64,000 nucleotides of DNA from Saccharothrix saharensis (GCF_006716745.1 NZ_VFPP01000001.1:3720001-3784000); one strand, 5' to 3'; shown: positions 9,253 through 17,967, counted from the stretch's first letter. The notes: generated by a model from the sequence alone, not told the origin. Made by a program: numbers and translations.

Positions 9253-9820
9253 TTGTGGACCGCGCTCTACGCCGCAGCCGCCATCGCCCTACTGTTCATC
9301 ATGCCCTCCTCGCAGGGCGAGTCCACGGCGTCGACCACGGACGTGCGCAGCACGATCGGCGGCTTCGGCGCCATCACGATCATGGCCGCAGCCTGCATCC
9401 AGCTCAGCGGTATCCGGCGTGACGTCTACGGGCTCCCTCAACCCGTCCGGCCGCCCTCGCAGCCACCGCAACCCTGGGCCGCAGACCCTGCTGTCGCCGC
9501 GGCACTGGCCCCGCGCACCCAACGAGAGGAAGCCCGCACACTCGTCGCACGCGACCCGGCACTCGCACGCGACCTCCGCATCGGCCGACCGGACCTACCG
9601 CGGCAGTACGACGACGGCGGCCTGGTCGACATCAACGCCGCACCACCAGCCGTCATCGCGCAGTGCTGCGGACTCGACAACCGCGCCGACCGAGCAGATC
9701 GAACGCGCACGCCAACAACACCCGGTCCCGTTCCAATCGGTCGATGAACTGCTCGTCTTCGCCGAGCTGGACGTCAGCACGTGGGACCTGATCCGCGAGC
9801 GAGCGGTTGTCTACTCGTGA
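9253..9820 (+). pseudogene. Frameshifted helix-hairpin-helix membrane protein
   Basis: Two adjacent frames give one recognisable protein. The first, from about TTG 9253, encodes two membrane segments (ALYAAAAIALLFIM and a second near GAITIMAAACIQL) and then a ComEA-like helix-hairpin-helix start, GGLVDINAAPPAVIAQCCGLD. Near 9678-9684 the homologous continuation moves to the +1 frame (APTEQIERARQQ, then FQSVDELLVFAELDVSTWDL) and ends at 9820. Dropping one A from GACAACC near 9680 restores a single frame reading GLDTAPTEQIER. It is either a pseudogene or a sequencing error. The start codon is uncertain. Cotranscription with the toxin cluster is likely. Confidence 0.7.
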
Positions 9821-10168
9821 ACACCTCCACCGCCGATCGGGACGATCAAGCGGAGTGAGGAGGTCTCGCTGATCACCGTGGTATCAGCAAGACCTCGTGA
9901 ATGAGGTGCGGTCCGGGGCGACTTTCCGTTGTCGGCCATCGAGCTCTGCCCGATCAGTTCGACCGCAGGCTGAGTCGGAGGTCCGCGCACTCGACCGGTC
10001 TGCGTTCCGACCAACAGTAGGCGGGGGATGAACAACCAAACCGCTCCTCGACCTGCGCCCAAACCCGCGCGAATCCGCTGCGGACATGGTTGGCGCGGAC
10101 CGCGGCTTCGGTCCGCATCCTCAACGAAGCACGACCAGGACTCCGTACCTCTGCCGGGCACGAGCCGC
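9821..10168. other. Intergenic region between convergent units
   Basis: No gene is supported here. The region separates the plus-strand toxin cluster from the minus-strand NB-ARC operon that ends at 10169. Confidence 0.5.
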
Positions 10169-12565
10169 TCAGAACGTTGCAGGATCGTCTGCTCCACCTC
10201 GACGGAGTGCGTCGACCTCGGCGCGGTGGCGATGGGCGGCTGGGTCGTCGAACCGAGCAAACAGGGCTGCGGCCTCGTCGAGGGCGCTCGCTGCGGCTTC
10301 CGCGCCATCCGTGGCGATCAGGATGGCCCCCAGGTTGTGAAGAGCTACGGCCATCCGCCACTCCTCACGGGATCGACGGAACACGTCCACCGCATACTGG
10401 TGGAACGCGACGGCATCCGCAGGTCGCCCCGACTGCCGGTACGCCTCACCGGTGGCGTCCAGGACAGCAGCCTCCCTGATCCGGTCGCCCAGCTGCCGCT
10501 GGAGCGACGCCGCGCGCTGGTAGAGGACCAAGGCCGCTTCGGGATCACCGAGAGCCAAGGACACCTGCCCTGCCTCCAGCGACCAGAACGCCTCCCACGC
10601 GGGGTTCTTGCGGTCCCTTGCGATCGACAGCGCGTCGCTGATGAAGCGGTGTGCTTGGTCCGGAACACCGAGTAGGCGGTGCGCGTGGCTCAACCCGCGC
10701 AACGCGTCGCCTTCGCCACCCGGGATCGACAGACGCCGATACCCGGTCAAGGCGGCGTGGAGCAGGGGAACGGCCTCCTCTGGGCGATCGAGCTCGATCA
10801 GGGCGTTGGCGCTGTTGTTGGACGTTACCGCTGTCCAGTAGCCGTCGGCCAGGTCATCCGCGATCTCCCGGGAACGCCGGAAGTGCCGCAGCGCCGTGTC
10901 CGGTTCGTGGTTGCGCAAATACGCCAGACCGAGCGCGTTGGTGGACGCGAGCTCACCGCGCCGGTCGCCGATCTCCTGCCTGATCGACAGCGCCAGTGTT
11001 TGGTGTTCAATCCCCTTGGTCCGGTTTCCCTGTTGCGTGTGTGCCTTGCCCAGACTCTCCAACGCGTCTGCTTCACCGCGGCGGTTCCCCGATCGGCGGG
11101 CTGCGTCCAGACCCGCCACGCCGGTCGTGACCCAGTCGTCGAAATGGTTGTAGCGGGCGTAGATCTCACGCAGGACGTCGGCCAAGAGTGCCACCACTTC
11201 GTCCCGCGCCTGCTCGCCCAGGACCCGGATCATCGACCGGAGGTTCCGGCGCTCGTGCTCGTACCAGGTCAAAGCATCTTGGTGGTTCGCGAATGCCAGG
11301 GCGGACACATCCTGGGGCAGTGCCGGCAGTTCGCGGGTAGCGGCTTCGGGGATCAGCGCCCGGACGGCGTTCCACGCCGCGTGCAGGTACCAGGCGGCCA
11401 GGCGTTCCAGGGCCGCCGTCGCCGCCTCCGGTGGTTCCTCGGTTCGCGCCTGGTCTTGCGCGTAGAGCCGGAGCAGGTCGTGGAACTCGTAGCGGTCCGG
11501 CGCCGTGTTCTCCAGCAGGTGCGCGCCGGCCAGGTCGTCGAGCAGGCGCCGCACGGTGGACACAGGTCCGCCTAGCAGCGCCGCGACAGCCGCGGGGCCG
11601 AAGTCGTCACCGGGGTACAGGCCGAGCATGCGAAACAGTCGGCTCGCCCCCTTGGACAGTGCCCGGTAGGACCACGCGAAGACGGTGCGGACGGCGTCGC
11701 TGTCGTCCGATCCCAGGGCATCCCACAGGCTCGACTCGTCGCGCAGTTCGGTGATCATGTCCCGCAGTGACGTCTGCGGTTTGCCGATCGCCCGCTCCGC
11801 CGCTATGCGCAGTGCCAATGGAAGACGTGCACACAGCCTGGCCAGTTGCGCCAGGTCTTCGTCGTTGTCCTGGGGGCGGTACTCCTGGACGAGGTCCCGC
11901 AGCAACGACACGGCCTCGTCGAGGGGCAGGATGTCCAATCGCAGCCGACGCGCGCCGTCCCGGGACACCAGACCGGCGAGCTTGTCGCGACTGGTCACCA
12001 GCACGAGGCACCCGGCGGTACCCGGCAGGAGCGGCCTTACCTGGGCAGGTGAGGCCGCGTTGTCCAACAGGATCAGGAACCTGCGTCCCGCGAGGAGCGA
12101 CCGGAACAACGCCGAGCGTGCGTCCAGGTCGGCCGGCACGAGGTTGCCGGGCACGCCCAACGCGCGCAGGAAGCGGTCGAGCGCCTCGTCCGGGCCGATC
12201 GGCAGCCCGGCGTCGTAACCGCGCAGGTTCACGTAGAGCTGACCGTCCGGGAAGTCCCCGGCGACTTGGTGCGCCCACCGCACCGCCAGCGACGTCTTGC
12301 CCACGCCGGCGGTGCCGACCACCACCCACACCACGACCCGGTCCGCCACCTCCGCCGATGTCAGCGTGAGCAATTCGAGGTCGGCAGAACGGTTGACGAA
12401 GCCACGCACGTCAGCAGGCAGCTGTCGTGGCATCGGCGCAGTGGGACGCCCGGAACGGTGGAAGTGCACACCGCCGATCACATCACGAGCTTGGACGACG
12501 TCCTCGGCTGATCCGCTCAGGTCGTTGTGCGATTCACCCCATCCATGCCTGTCGGGTCCGGTCAT
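10169..12565 (-). CDS. NB-ARC/TPR ATPase (STAND protein) without DNA-binding domain
   Basis: A 798-residue signal-transduction ATPase. The N-terminal 50 residues include VVQARDVIGGVHFH, a short motif common in actinobacterial STAND proteins, then PRQLPADVRGFVNRSADLEL leading into NB-ARC: P-loop GTAGVGKTSLA, Walker B FLILLDNAAS, sensor LVTSRDKL, and GLPL-like ARLPLALR. The rest is a winged-helix region and about eight TPR-like repeats to the C-terminus. Unlike SARP/AfsR relatives it lacks a DNA-binding head and has no obvious effector domain, so it probably signals to a partner. It is the last gene of a minus-strand trio with the genes at 12572 and 13176. A role as defence sensor or regulator is inference. 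Confidence 0.88.
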   Translation of the reverse strand: MTGPDRHGWGESHNDLSGSAEDVVQARDVIGGVHFHRSGRPTAPMPRQLPADVRGFVNRSADLELLTLTSAEVADRVVVWVVVGTAGVGKTSLAVRWAHQVAGDFPDGQLYVNLRGYDAGLPIGPDEALDRFLRALGVPGNLVPADLDARSALFRSLLAGRRFLILLDNAASPAQVRPLLPGTAGCLVLVTSRDKLAGLVSRDGARRLRLDILPLDEAVSLLRDLVQEYRPQDNDEDLAQLARLCARLPLALRIAAERAIGKPQTSLRDMITELRDESSLWDALGSDDSDAVRTVFAWSYRALSKGASRLFRMLGLYPGDDFGPAAVAALLGGPVSTVRRLLDDLAGAHLLENTAPDRYEFHDLLRLYAQDQARTEEPPEAATAALERLAAWYLHAAWNAVRALIPEAATRELPALPQDVSALAFANHQDALTWYEHERRNLRSMIRVLGEQARDEVVALLADVLREIYARYNHFDDWVTTGVAGLDAARRSGNRRGEADALESLGKAHTQQGNRTKGIEHQTLALSIRQEIGDRRGELASTNALGLAYLRNHEPDTALRHFRRSREIADDLADGYWTAVTSNNSANALIELDRPEEAVPLLHAALTGYRRLSIPGGEGDALRGLSHAHRLLGVPDQAHRFISDALSIARDRKNPAWEAFWSLEAGQVSLALGDPEAALVLYQRAASLQRQLGDRIREAAVLDATGEAYRQSGRPADAVAFHQYAVDVFRRSREEWRMAVALHNLGAILIATDGAEAAASALDEAAALFARFDDPAAHRHRAEVDALRRGGADDPATF

Positions 12566-12571
12566 GACCTG

Positions 12572-13183
12572 TCAGCCCGCCAGGGGTAATTGCCTGGCCA
12601 CCTCACGGTCGAAGAACGAACCGAGTTCTTCACCCTGGTGGTACAGGGAAGCCACGACGTCGCCCCAGTGCCCGACCTCATCGGGAACCGTGCACTTCAC
12701 CGCACCGCTCAACACGCCTTCACCGTCGTAAAGGACCTGGTAGGCGATAGTCCGGCCGAGGAGGAAGAGTTCGGGTAGCACCGTGCCGCCGGTTTCGAAC
12801 GCACGAACCTGGTCACGCTCGACCACCCGGATCTTGCCGCCTACCTGGTGGCGGACGTGGAGCGAGGTCAACTCCCAGAGCAGGTACGGGGTGATCGGTT
12901 TCTCCACCACCCGCACACGACGCACTTCCATGCCCTTGTCGCTGATCCTGCGCTCGTAGGCGGCGATGTTCGCACGTCCCTCCTCCAGCAGGTCGAGCGA
13001 TCTGCGCCAGTCATTGCGTCTGGACGCCTCCCAGCTCTCGTTGGAGGACTCGACGAACTCCTGACGCCGTTCCAGCTTCCAGTTCACGCCGTTGTTGTCG
13101 TGCCAGAAGTTGTCCTTGAAGTCGTCGAGGTACTCGTCGACGCTCAGTCTGGTGCCGCTCAGGACGGCTTCGGGGTCACTCAT
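12572..13183 (-). CDS. DUF6879-like protein
   Basis: A 203-residue soluble protein. LSVDEYLDDFKDNFW at the start, then LERRQEFVESSNESWEA, RVRVVEKPITPYLLWEL and LYDGEGVLSGAV match the pattern I know as the DUF6879 family, common in Streptomyces and Pseudonocardiales next to XRE/DUF397 regulators or STAND ATPases. ATG 13183 was chosen because it overlaps the stop of the upstream gene by 8 nt and family similarity begins there. Only 6 bases separate its stop from the NB-ARC start. The molecular role is unknown. Confidence 0.8.
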   Translation of the reverse strand: MSDPEAVLSGTRLSVDEYLDDFKDNFWHDNNGVNWKLERRQEFVESSNESWEASRRNDWRRSLDLLEEGRANIAAYERRISDKGMEVRRVRVVEKPITPYLLWELTSLHVRHQVGGKIRVVERDQVRAFETGGTVLPELFLLGRTIAYQVLYDGEGVLSGAVKCTVPDEVGHWGDVVASLYHQGEELGSFFDREVARQLPLAG

Positions 13184-13445
13184 CGGCGATGTCCCTCTTG
13201 GCTGCTCGCAGCATGACACCGGGGATCACGACGAGTTTCTCGTCCGCGCCGATGTGGACGCCGTCGGGTAAGCGGGACGCGTAGTCCGCTGTGAGGTCTC
13301 GACCGATGACCGCGATGTCGCCATTGCCCAGCTCCCAGATGTCCGGGCAGGAGGGGTCGTCGTTGGTGACACCCAACTGGACGGCTGACCTGCCAAGTCG
13401 TTTGGCGAAGTGCGCGACGGGGTCGGCTTCCCAAGGACGACTCAT
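13176..13445 (-). CDS. Small hypothetical protein, first gene of the NB-ARC operon
   Basis: An 89-residue protein with a beta-hairpin-rich sequence (CPDIWELGNGDIAVIGRDL, then EKLVVIPGVML). ATG 13445 has AAGGGG six bases upstream and is preferred over the longer frame from 13460. Its TGA lies within the first codons of the DUF6879-like gene, so translation is coupled. Such small proteins often accompany DUF6879 genes in actinobacteria; I do not know its function. Confidence 0.75.
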   Translation of the reverse strand: MSRPWEADPVAHFAKRLGRSAVQLGVTNDDPSCPDIWELGNGDIAVIGRDLTADYASRLPDGVHIGADEKLVVIPGVMLRAAKRDIADE

Positions 13446-13699
13446 GAAATCCCCTTGCATTCGAGGTGATCCCGGAAATACTGTATGGCGACACCATGTT
13501 CGACCGACTTCACCACTTGACGACCGATGTTAGTGAGCACCACACCACCGCAGTCCGCATAAATGCGGACTCAGTGCTCGTTCCGTCGAAAATGGGACCA
13601 CCGCACAGGCCCAGTGGGAACACACGATCGACCGGCGTTATTCACGCAGAGCGCATTTGCCAACTTCCACCCCTCCATCCGGGCGACACACCTCCGGAC
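13446..13699. other. Intergenic region, AT-richer, upstream of the NB-ARC operon
   Basis: No gene is supported. The sequence is less GC-rich than its surroundings and must hold the promoter of the minus-strand operon that starts at 13445. It ends at the TA target site of the IS630-type element. Confidence 0.45.
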
Positions 13700-13701
13700 T
13701 A

Positions 13702-14125
13702 GTGGCTTGTCACAGAGGGATGACACGAAATCCGACCGGTTGGGGTGATCGGCGAGGCTGGTCCCGCATGTCGAGTGCGAGAGGTGGTTGTGGCTCGTCG
13801 TCCGAGCGTGTTCGTGAGGCCGTTGTCCGCGTTCTCCACCTGGTCGCTCGCGAAACTCCGCGAGCACCTGCTCGACCGCGGCACCGTCACCGCGATCAGC
13901 CGGGAGACGCTGCGGCGCATCCTGCGCGACGCCGGGGTGCCCGCTGGCCCGGTCAGAAGCTCTACCTGGTCATGGGACAACTTCTCCCCACGCCGAACAG
14001 AACGCCGCCATCGGCTCGTTCATCCGCCGGCGCAACGCCCGAGCGCCACCCAAGACCGGCTTCGCCACCGACTCACCCATCCGCACCTGGACCTATCACC
14101 CGACCAAGGCTGCGTGACAAGCCAC
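13702..14125. mobile_element. Internally deleted IS630-type element (MITE-like)
   Basis: The 424-bp element has perfect 12-bp terminal inverted repeats (GTGGCTTGTCAC and its complement), flanked by a duplicated TA, which makes 15 symmetrical bases (13699-13713 with 14114-14128). TA duplication is the signature of IS630/Tc1-mariner transposition. Inside, plus-strand frames show the transposase N-terminal part (TWSLAKLREHLLDRG, then ISRETLRRILRDAGVP) and the C-terminal end (AAIGSFIRRRNAR, then PIRTWTYHPTKAA), with the catalytic DDE core missing. It cannot move by itself but could be mobilised by a full-length relative. Confidence 0.82.
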
Positions 14126-14342
14126 TAGCTGGTCTGCCGAATGGCGATCGTGCCGTGGCAAAGAGCCCTGTCACGGGGGTCGATCAGCGCACCTTCACCA
14201 GTTGGGCTCCTCGGTGGATCGTCGAAGCGCTGTTCGCTGTCAACGCCGTTAGGCAGCGCGGACACGCCGTGCGGTGACAACGACCGTGATGAGGCTGATC
14301 GCCATGCCGATCACAGCGAACGCCACGCCTGCGACAGCCGGC

Positions 14343-14395
14343 TGTCGACGACGCGTGAAAACTGACCCCCTGGCGACGGGTGAAATCTGACCCCC
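14343..14395 (+). repeat. IS21 left terminal repeat
   Basis: 53 bp that match the right end in inverse orientation, with two copies of a GAAA...CTGACCCCC block where the transposase would bind. Confidence 0.85.
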
Positions 14396-14409
14396 GTTGA
14401 CAGTAGGGA

Positions 14410-15651
14410 GTGCTCAACGTGGAGGACTGGGCGGAGATCCGCCGTCTTCACCGGGCCGAGGGGATGCCGATCAAGGCCATCGTCCGGAAGCTCGGTGTCA
14501 GCCGTAACACCGTTCGGCGGGCTTTGGCCGCCGACGAGCCGCCGCGCTACCGGCGGGCGGCGAAGGGGTCGATCGTGGACGCGGTCGAGCCGGAGATCAG
14601 GCGGTTGCTGGAGCAGTGGCCGACGATGCCCACGACGGTGATCGCCGAGCGGATCGGCTGGAGCAGGTCGATGACGGTGCTCAAGGACCGGGTGCGGGAG
14701 CTGCGGCCGTTGTTCGCGCCGCCGGACCCGGCGTCGCGGACGGAGTACCGGCCGGGCGAGTTGGCGCAGTGCGACCTGTGGTTCCCGCCCGTGGACGTGC
14801 CGCTGGGGTTCGGGCAGGTGGGTCGGCCGCCGGTGTTGGTGATGGTGTCGGGTTACTCGCGGGTGATCACCGCGGTGATGATTCCGTCGCGGCAGTCGCC
14901 GGACCTGCTGGCCGGGCATTGGGCGTTGATCGGCGGTTGGGGCCGGGTGCCTCGGGCGTTGGTCTGGGACAACGAGTCCGCGGTCGGCCAGTGGCGCGGC
15001 GGGAAACCGGTGTTGACCGAGGCGATGAACGCCTTCCGCGGGACGCTCGGGATCAGGGTCGTGCAGTGCCGTCCGGCCGATCCGGAGGCCAAGGGCCTGG
15101 TGGAACGCGTCAACGGCTACTTCGAGACCTCGTTCCTGCCCGGCCGCGGGTTCGCCTCGCCGGCCGACTTCAACACCCAGCTCACCGACTGGCTGGTCAC
15201 GCGCGCCAATCGGCGCCGACATCGGAGCCTGGGCTGCCGGCCGACCGATCGATGGGACGCCGACCGGTCCGCGATGCTCGAGCTGCCACCGGTCGCACCG
15301 GTCGTCGGCTGGCGGTCCACGACCCGTCTGCCCCGCGATCACTACGTCCGGGTGGACTCCAACGACTACTCGGTGCACCCTTCGGCGGTCGGCCGCCGGG
15401 TCGAGATCACCGCGACTCTGGAGGAGGTCCTGGTGACTCTGGACGGCGCCGAGACGGCCCGCCATCAACGGTGCTGGGCGGATCACCAGAGCATCACCGA
15501 CCCCGCCCACGCCACCGCCGCGGCCAGGCTGCGGCAGTCCCGCCGCCTGGCCGCGGTCCCCGCGGTCGACACCGATGTCGAGCACCGCGACCTGACCGAC
15601 TACGACCGCATGTTCGGCCTCGCCGACAGCACGGCCGAGGAGATCGCCTGA
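14410..15651 (+). CDS. istA: IS21 family transposase IstA
   Basis: A 413-residue transposase. The N-terminal helix-turn-helix reads IKAIVRKLGVSRNTVRRAL, and the DDE core shows the first Asp in ELAQCDLWFPP, the second in ALVWDNESAV and the Glu in KGLVERVNGYFE. A C-terminal Mu-type beta-barrel follows (YVRVDSNDYSVHP). GTG 14410 gives the usual VEDWAEIRRLHRAE start; GTG 14419 with AGGGAG eight bases upstream is an equally good choice. The stop overlaps the istB start as TGATG. It catalyses cutting and joining of the element ends. Confidence 0.94.
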   Translation: MLNVEDWAEIRRLHRAEGMPIKAIVRKLGVSRNTVRRALAADEPPRYRRAAKGSIVDAVEPEIRRLLEQWPTMPTTVIAERIGWSRSMTVLKDRVRELRPLFAPPDPASRTEYRPGELAQCDLWFPPVDVPLGFGQVGRPPVLVMVSGYSRVITAVMIPSRQSPDLLAGHWALIGGWGRVPRALVWDNESAVGQWRGGKPVLTEAMNAFRGTLGIRVVQCRPADPEAKGLVERVNGYFETSFLPGRGFASPADFNTQLTDWLVTRANRRRHRSLGCRPTDRWDADRSAMLELPPVAPVVGWRSTTRLPRDHYVRVDSNDYSVHPSAVGRRVEITATLEEVLVTLDGAETARHQRCWADHQSITDPAHATAAARLRQSRRLAAVPAVDTDVEHRDLTDYDRMFGLADSTAEEIA

Positions 15652-16451
15652 TGGCCGCCAAGACCACCAACGCCAACAACCGCAACGTTTCCAGCGAGAT
15701 CGCCTACCTCACCCGGGCGCTCAAAGCGCCGTCGCTGGCCGCCGCGGTCGAGCGCCTGGCCGAACGAGCCCGCGCCGAGTCCTGGTCGCACGAGGAGTTC
15801 CTGGCGGCCTGTCTGCAACGCGAGGTCGCCGCCCGCGAGTCCCACGGCGGCGAGGGCCGCATCCGCGCCGCCCGGTTCCCGTCACGCAAGTCGTTGGAGG
15901 ACTTCGACTTCGACCACCAACGCTCCCTCAAACGCGAGTCGATCACGCACCTCGGGACCTTGGACTTCATCGCGGGCAAGGAGAACGTGGTCTTCCTCGG
16001 CCCACCCGGGACCGGCAAGACCCACCTGTCCATCGGCCTCGGGATCCGCGCCTGCCAAGCCGGACACCGGGTCGCCTTCGCCACCGCCGCCGAATGGGTC
16101 GCCCGCCTCGCCGAGGCCCACCACGCCGGACGGCTCCAGGCCGAACTGGTCAAACTCGGCCGGATCCCTTTGATCATCATCGACGAGGTCGGCTACATCC
16201 CGTTCGAAGCCGAAGCCGCCAACCTGTTCTTCCAACTCGTGTCGTCCCGCTACGAACGGGCCAGCCTGATCGTCACATCGAACAAGCCGTTCGGCCGCTG
16301 GGGCGAGGTCTTCGGCGACGACGTCGTCGCCGCGGCGATGATCGACCGCCTCGTCCACCACGCCGACGTCATCTCGATGAAGGGAGACAGCTACCGCCTC
16401 AAGGACCGCGACCTCGGCCGGGTCCCACCTGCCACCAAGACCAACGACTAG
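15651..16451 (+). CDS. istB: IS21 family helper ATPase IstB
   Basis: A 266-residue AAA+ ATPase. Walker A is GPPGTGKTHLS, Walker B is LIIIDEVGYIPF, and sensor 1 is SLIVTSNKPFGRW; the family ends with the arginine-rich ATP-binding segment and SYRLKDRDLG. ATG 15651 shares its A with the istA stop. IstB forms a DNA-bound oligomer that recruits and activates IstA and supports target choice. Confidence 0.95.
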   Translation: MAAKTTNANNRNVSSEIAYLTRALKAPSLAAAVERLAERARAESWSHEEFLAACLQREVAARESHGGEGRIRAARFPSRKSLEDFDFDHQRSLKRESITHLGTLDFIAGKENVVFLGPPGTGKTHLSIGLGIRACQAGHRVAFATAAEWVARLAEAHHAGRLQAELVKLGRIPLIIIDEVGYIPFEAEAANLFFQLVSSRYERASLIVTSNKPFGRWGEVFGDDVVAAAMIDRLVHHADVISMKGDSYRLKDRDLGRVPPATKTND

Positions 16452-16466
16452 ATCAACAACCATCCA

Positions 16467-16519
16467 GGGGGTCAGATTCCATCCGGCCACCGGGGGTCAA
16501 TATTCGAACGCCGTTGACA
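16467..16519 (-). repeat. IS21 right terminal repeat
   Basis: 53 bp, the inverted partner of 14343-14395, with two GGGGGTCA blocks and a terminal GACA next to the CCGGC target duplication. Confidence 0.85.
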
Positions 16520-17005
16520 CCGGCGTGACCGGCAGCTCTACGGTCACCTCACCGCTTCGACAAACAACGGCCGGTGTTGCGTCCAGACGCAGCTCGGCCA
16601 CCGCCCTCGTCGAAGCCAGTTGTGCCGCCGCATCGCTCTCGCACCACTGGTGGGTCGAGGCGATCTGGGCGAAGCCGAGTGCCGCGATCCCGAGGAAGGT
16701 CGCGAAGACCAGTGCGCACGCCACCGCGAGGCCGCGGTCGTTCAGGAGTGGTCGTGTCATGTCAGCGCAGGAGGCTCCGGTGTCGAACATTGACGGTGGC
16801 TACTGCGATGGAAAGCCGCGGGGGATCCACACAGCCAGGTTAGTGAGACCTGGAGCACACTGCTGACAACATTTCGCCCGGGCCACCGCCTGCTCCAGAA
16901 TTGCTCCAGTTCGGCAGGCCCAGTCCACAGTGGACCCGAAAGCAAGATCGCCCGTCACCTGCATTACCGCAGGTCAGCGGGCGATCCGTGTGCTGTATTC
17001 GATTG

Positions 17006-17078
17006 TGGAGCTGAGGGGACTCGAACCCCTGACCCTCACACTGCCAGTGTGATGCGCTACCAGCTGCGCCACAGCCCC
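17006..17078 (-). tRNA. tRNA-Ala (GGC)
   Basis: A 73-base cloverleaf. The acceptor stem GGGGCTG pairs with CAGCTCC, the anticodon loop CTGGCAG gives anticodon GGC, and the T arm has GGTTCGAGTCC. The discriminator is A and CCA is not encoded. Confidence 0.95.
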
Positions 17079-17208
17079 TTGCCTGCACATTTCCCGGCGG
17101 TTGGGGCCGCCGTTCTCGTGTGGCAATACCGTACAACACGGCACCCGCTCGGACGAAATCGGGGGGTGCCCTAACAGCATCCGGGCTGCTCGGCGGGGGT
17201 GTGACCGC

Positions 17209-17967
17209 CTACTTGAGCAGGTTGGTCAGCCAGTCCCGGTCGTCCCACGAGACGATCTCGCCGTCCTTCATCACGGTCGGGGTGCCCTTGAACTTGCCGG
17301 TCGCCTTCACGGCGTCCAGCTCGGCCTGGGCGTCCTGCTCGTGCGCACCGCTGTCCACGCACTGCTTGAACGCGTCACCGGTGATCCCGAGGTCCGTGCC
17401 GAGCTTCACCAGCTCGTCCTTGGTGTGCCCCGGCCCGCCTTCCTCGGGCTGCCGCGCGAACAACGCCTCGTGGTACTCCCAGAACTTGCCCGCGTCGGCC
17501 GCGCACAGGGCCGCGTTGGCGGAGTCGCGGGAGTAGCCCTCCGGGTCGGAGAGCCGGATCAGGAACGGCAGGGCATGGTAGCGGACGCGGAGGTTGCCCG
17601 CTTCGATCTCCTGCTTGAACTGCTCGCCGTAGGCCTTCTTGAAGCTGCCGCACGCGGGGCAGAGGAAGTCCTCGTAGAGGTCCAGCGTGACCTTCGCGGA
17701 CGCCTCGCCGACGACCACGGCGCCGCCCTCGCGGACGATCGGCGCGGAGATGCCGGTGACGGCGGGCGGGTTGGCCAGTGAGTCGTCCGAATCCGACTTG
17801 GACGACCAAAGCACCCCGCCGATCACGGCCGCGGCGAGGACCACGACCACCACCACGCCGACGATGACCTTGTTCCGGTCGCTCGACGTCCCACGCGCCG
17901 CGACCACCGCCTTGGTCGCCCGCTGCTGCTGCTTCTTCTTCCGAGCGTTGCGCTCCGCGCCACCCAC
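17209..17967 (-). CDS. Membrane-anchored DsbA-like thiol-disulfide oxidoreductase
   Basis: A 252-residue protein with a lysine-rich cytoplasmic tail, one membrane segment (about residues 34-54) and an extracytoplasmic thioredoxin-fold domain of the DsbA type. The active site is CPAC (Cys103, Cys106) in DFLCPACGSF; the cis-proline loop is GTPTVM. A second cysteine pair (about ALCAAD and QCVDSG) is typical of actinobacterial members. GTG 17967 has GGAGGG seven bases upstream; the frame is open beyond it but there it is a shadow of the MFS gene. It probably forms or repairs disulphides in exported proteins. Confidence 0.92.
   Translation of the reverse strand: MGGAERNARKKKQQQRATKAVVAARGTSSDRNKVIVGVVVVVVLAAAVIGGVLWSSKSDSDDSLANPPAVTGISAPIVREGGAVVVGEASAKVTLDLYEDFLCPACGSFKKAYGEQFKQEIEAGNLRVRYHALPFLIRLSDPEGYSRDSANAALCAADAGKFWEYHEALFARQPEEGGPGHTKDELVKLGTDLGITGDAFKQCVDSGAHEQDAQAELDAVKATGKFKGTPTVMKDGEIVSWDDRDWLTNLLK

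Larger units (their letters stand above)
14343..16519 (+). mobile_element. IS21-family insertion sequence, complete
   Basis: The 2177-bp element begins TGTC and ends GACA and carries istA and istB in overlapping order. The 53-bp ends (14343-14395 and 16467-16519) are imperfect inverted repeats, each with two internal CTGACCCCC-type blocks, as in the multiple terminal repeats of IS21. It is flanked by the 5-bp direct repeat CCGGC (14338-14342 and 16520-16524), within the 4-8 bp range known for the family. Both genes are intact, so the element may be active. Confidence 0.93.
14249..16790 (-). pseudogene. Small membrane-protein gene split by the IS21 element
   Basis: The minus strand carries the 5' part at 16790-16520 and the 3' part at 14342-14249, separated by the IS21 element. 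Removing the element and one copy of the 5-bp duplication rejoins the frame without a shift: ...VTVELPVTP plus AVAGVAFAVIGMAISLITVV, ending in RRVRAA and TAA at 14249. The restored protein is about 110-120 residues, with an N-terminal membrane segment (LAVACALVFATFLGIAALGF), an extracytoplasmic loop with two cysteines and a C-terminal membrane segment. The start is ATG 16790 or ATG 16760. Its function is unknown. Confidence 0.8.

Noticed and set aside
17006-17078. tRNA-Ala as an integration site for the nearby mobile DNA
   Set aside because: No integrase gene and no duplicated tRNA end is visible; the IS21 element entered by its own transposase.
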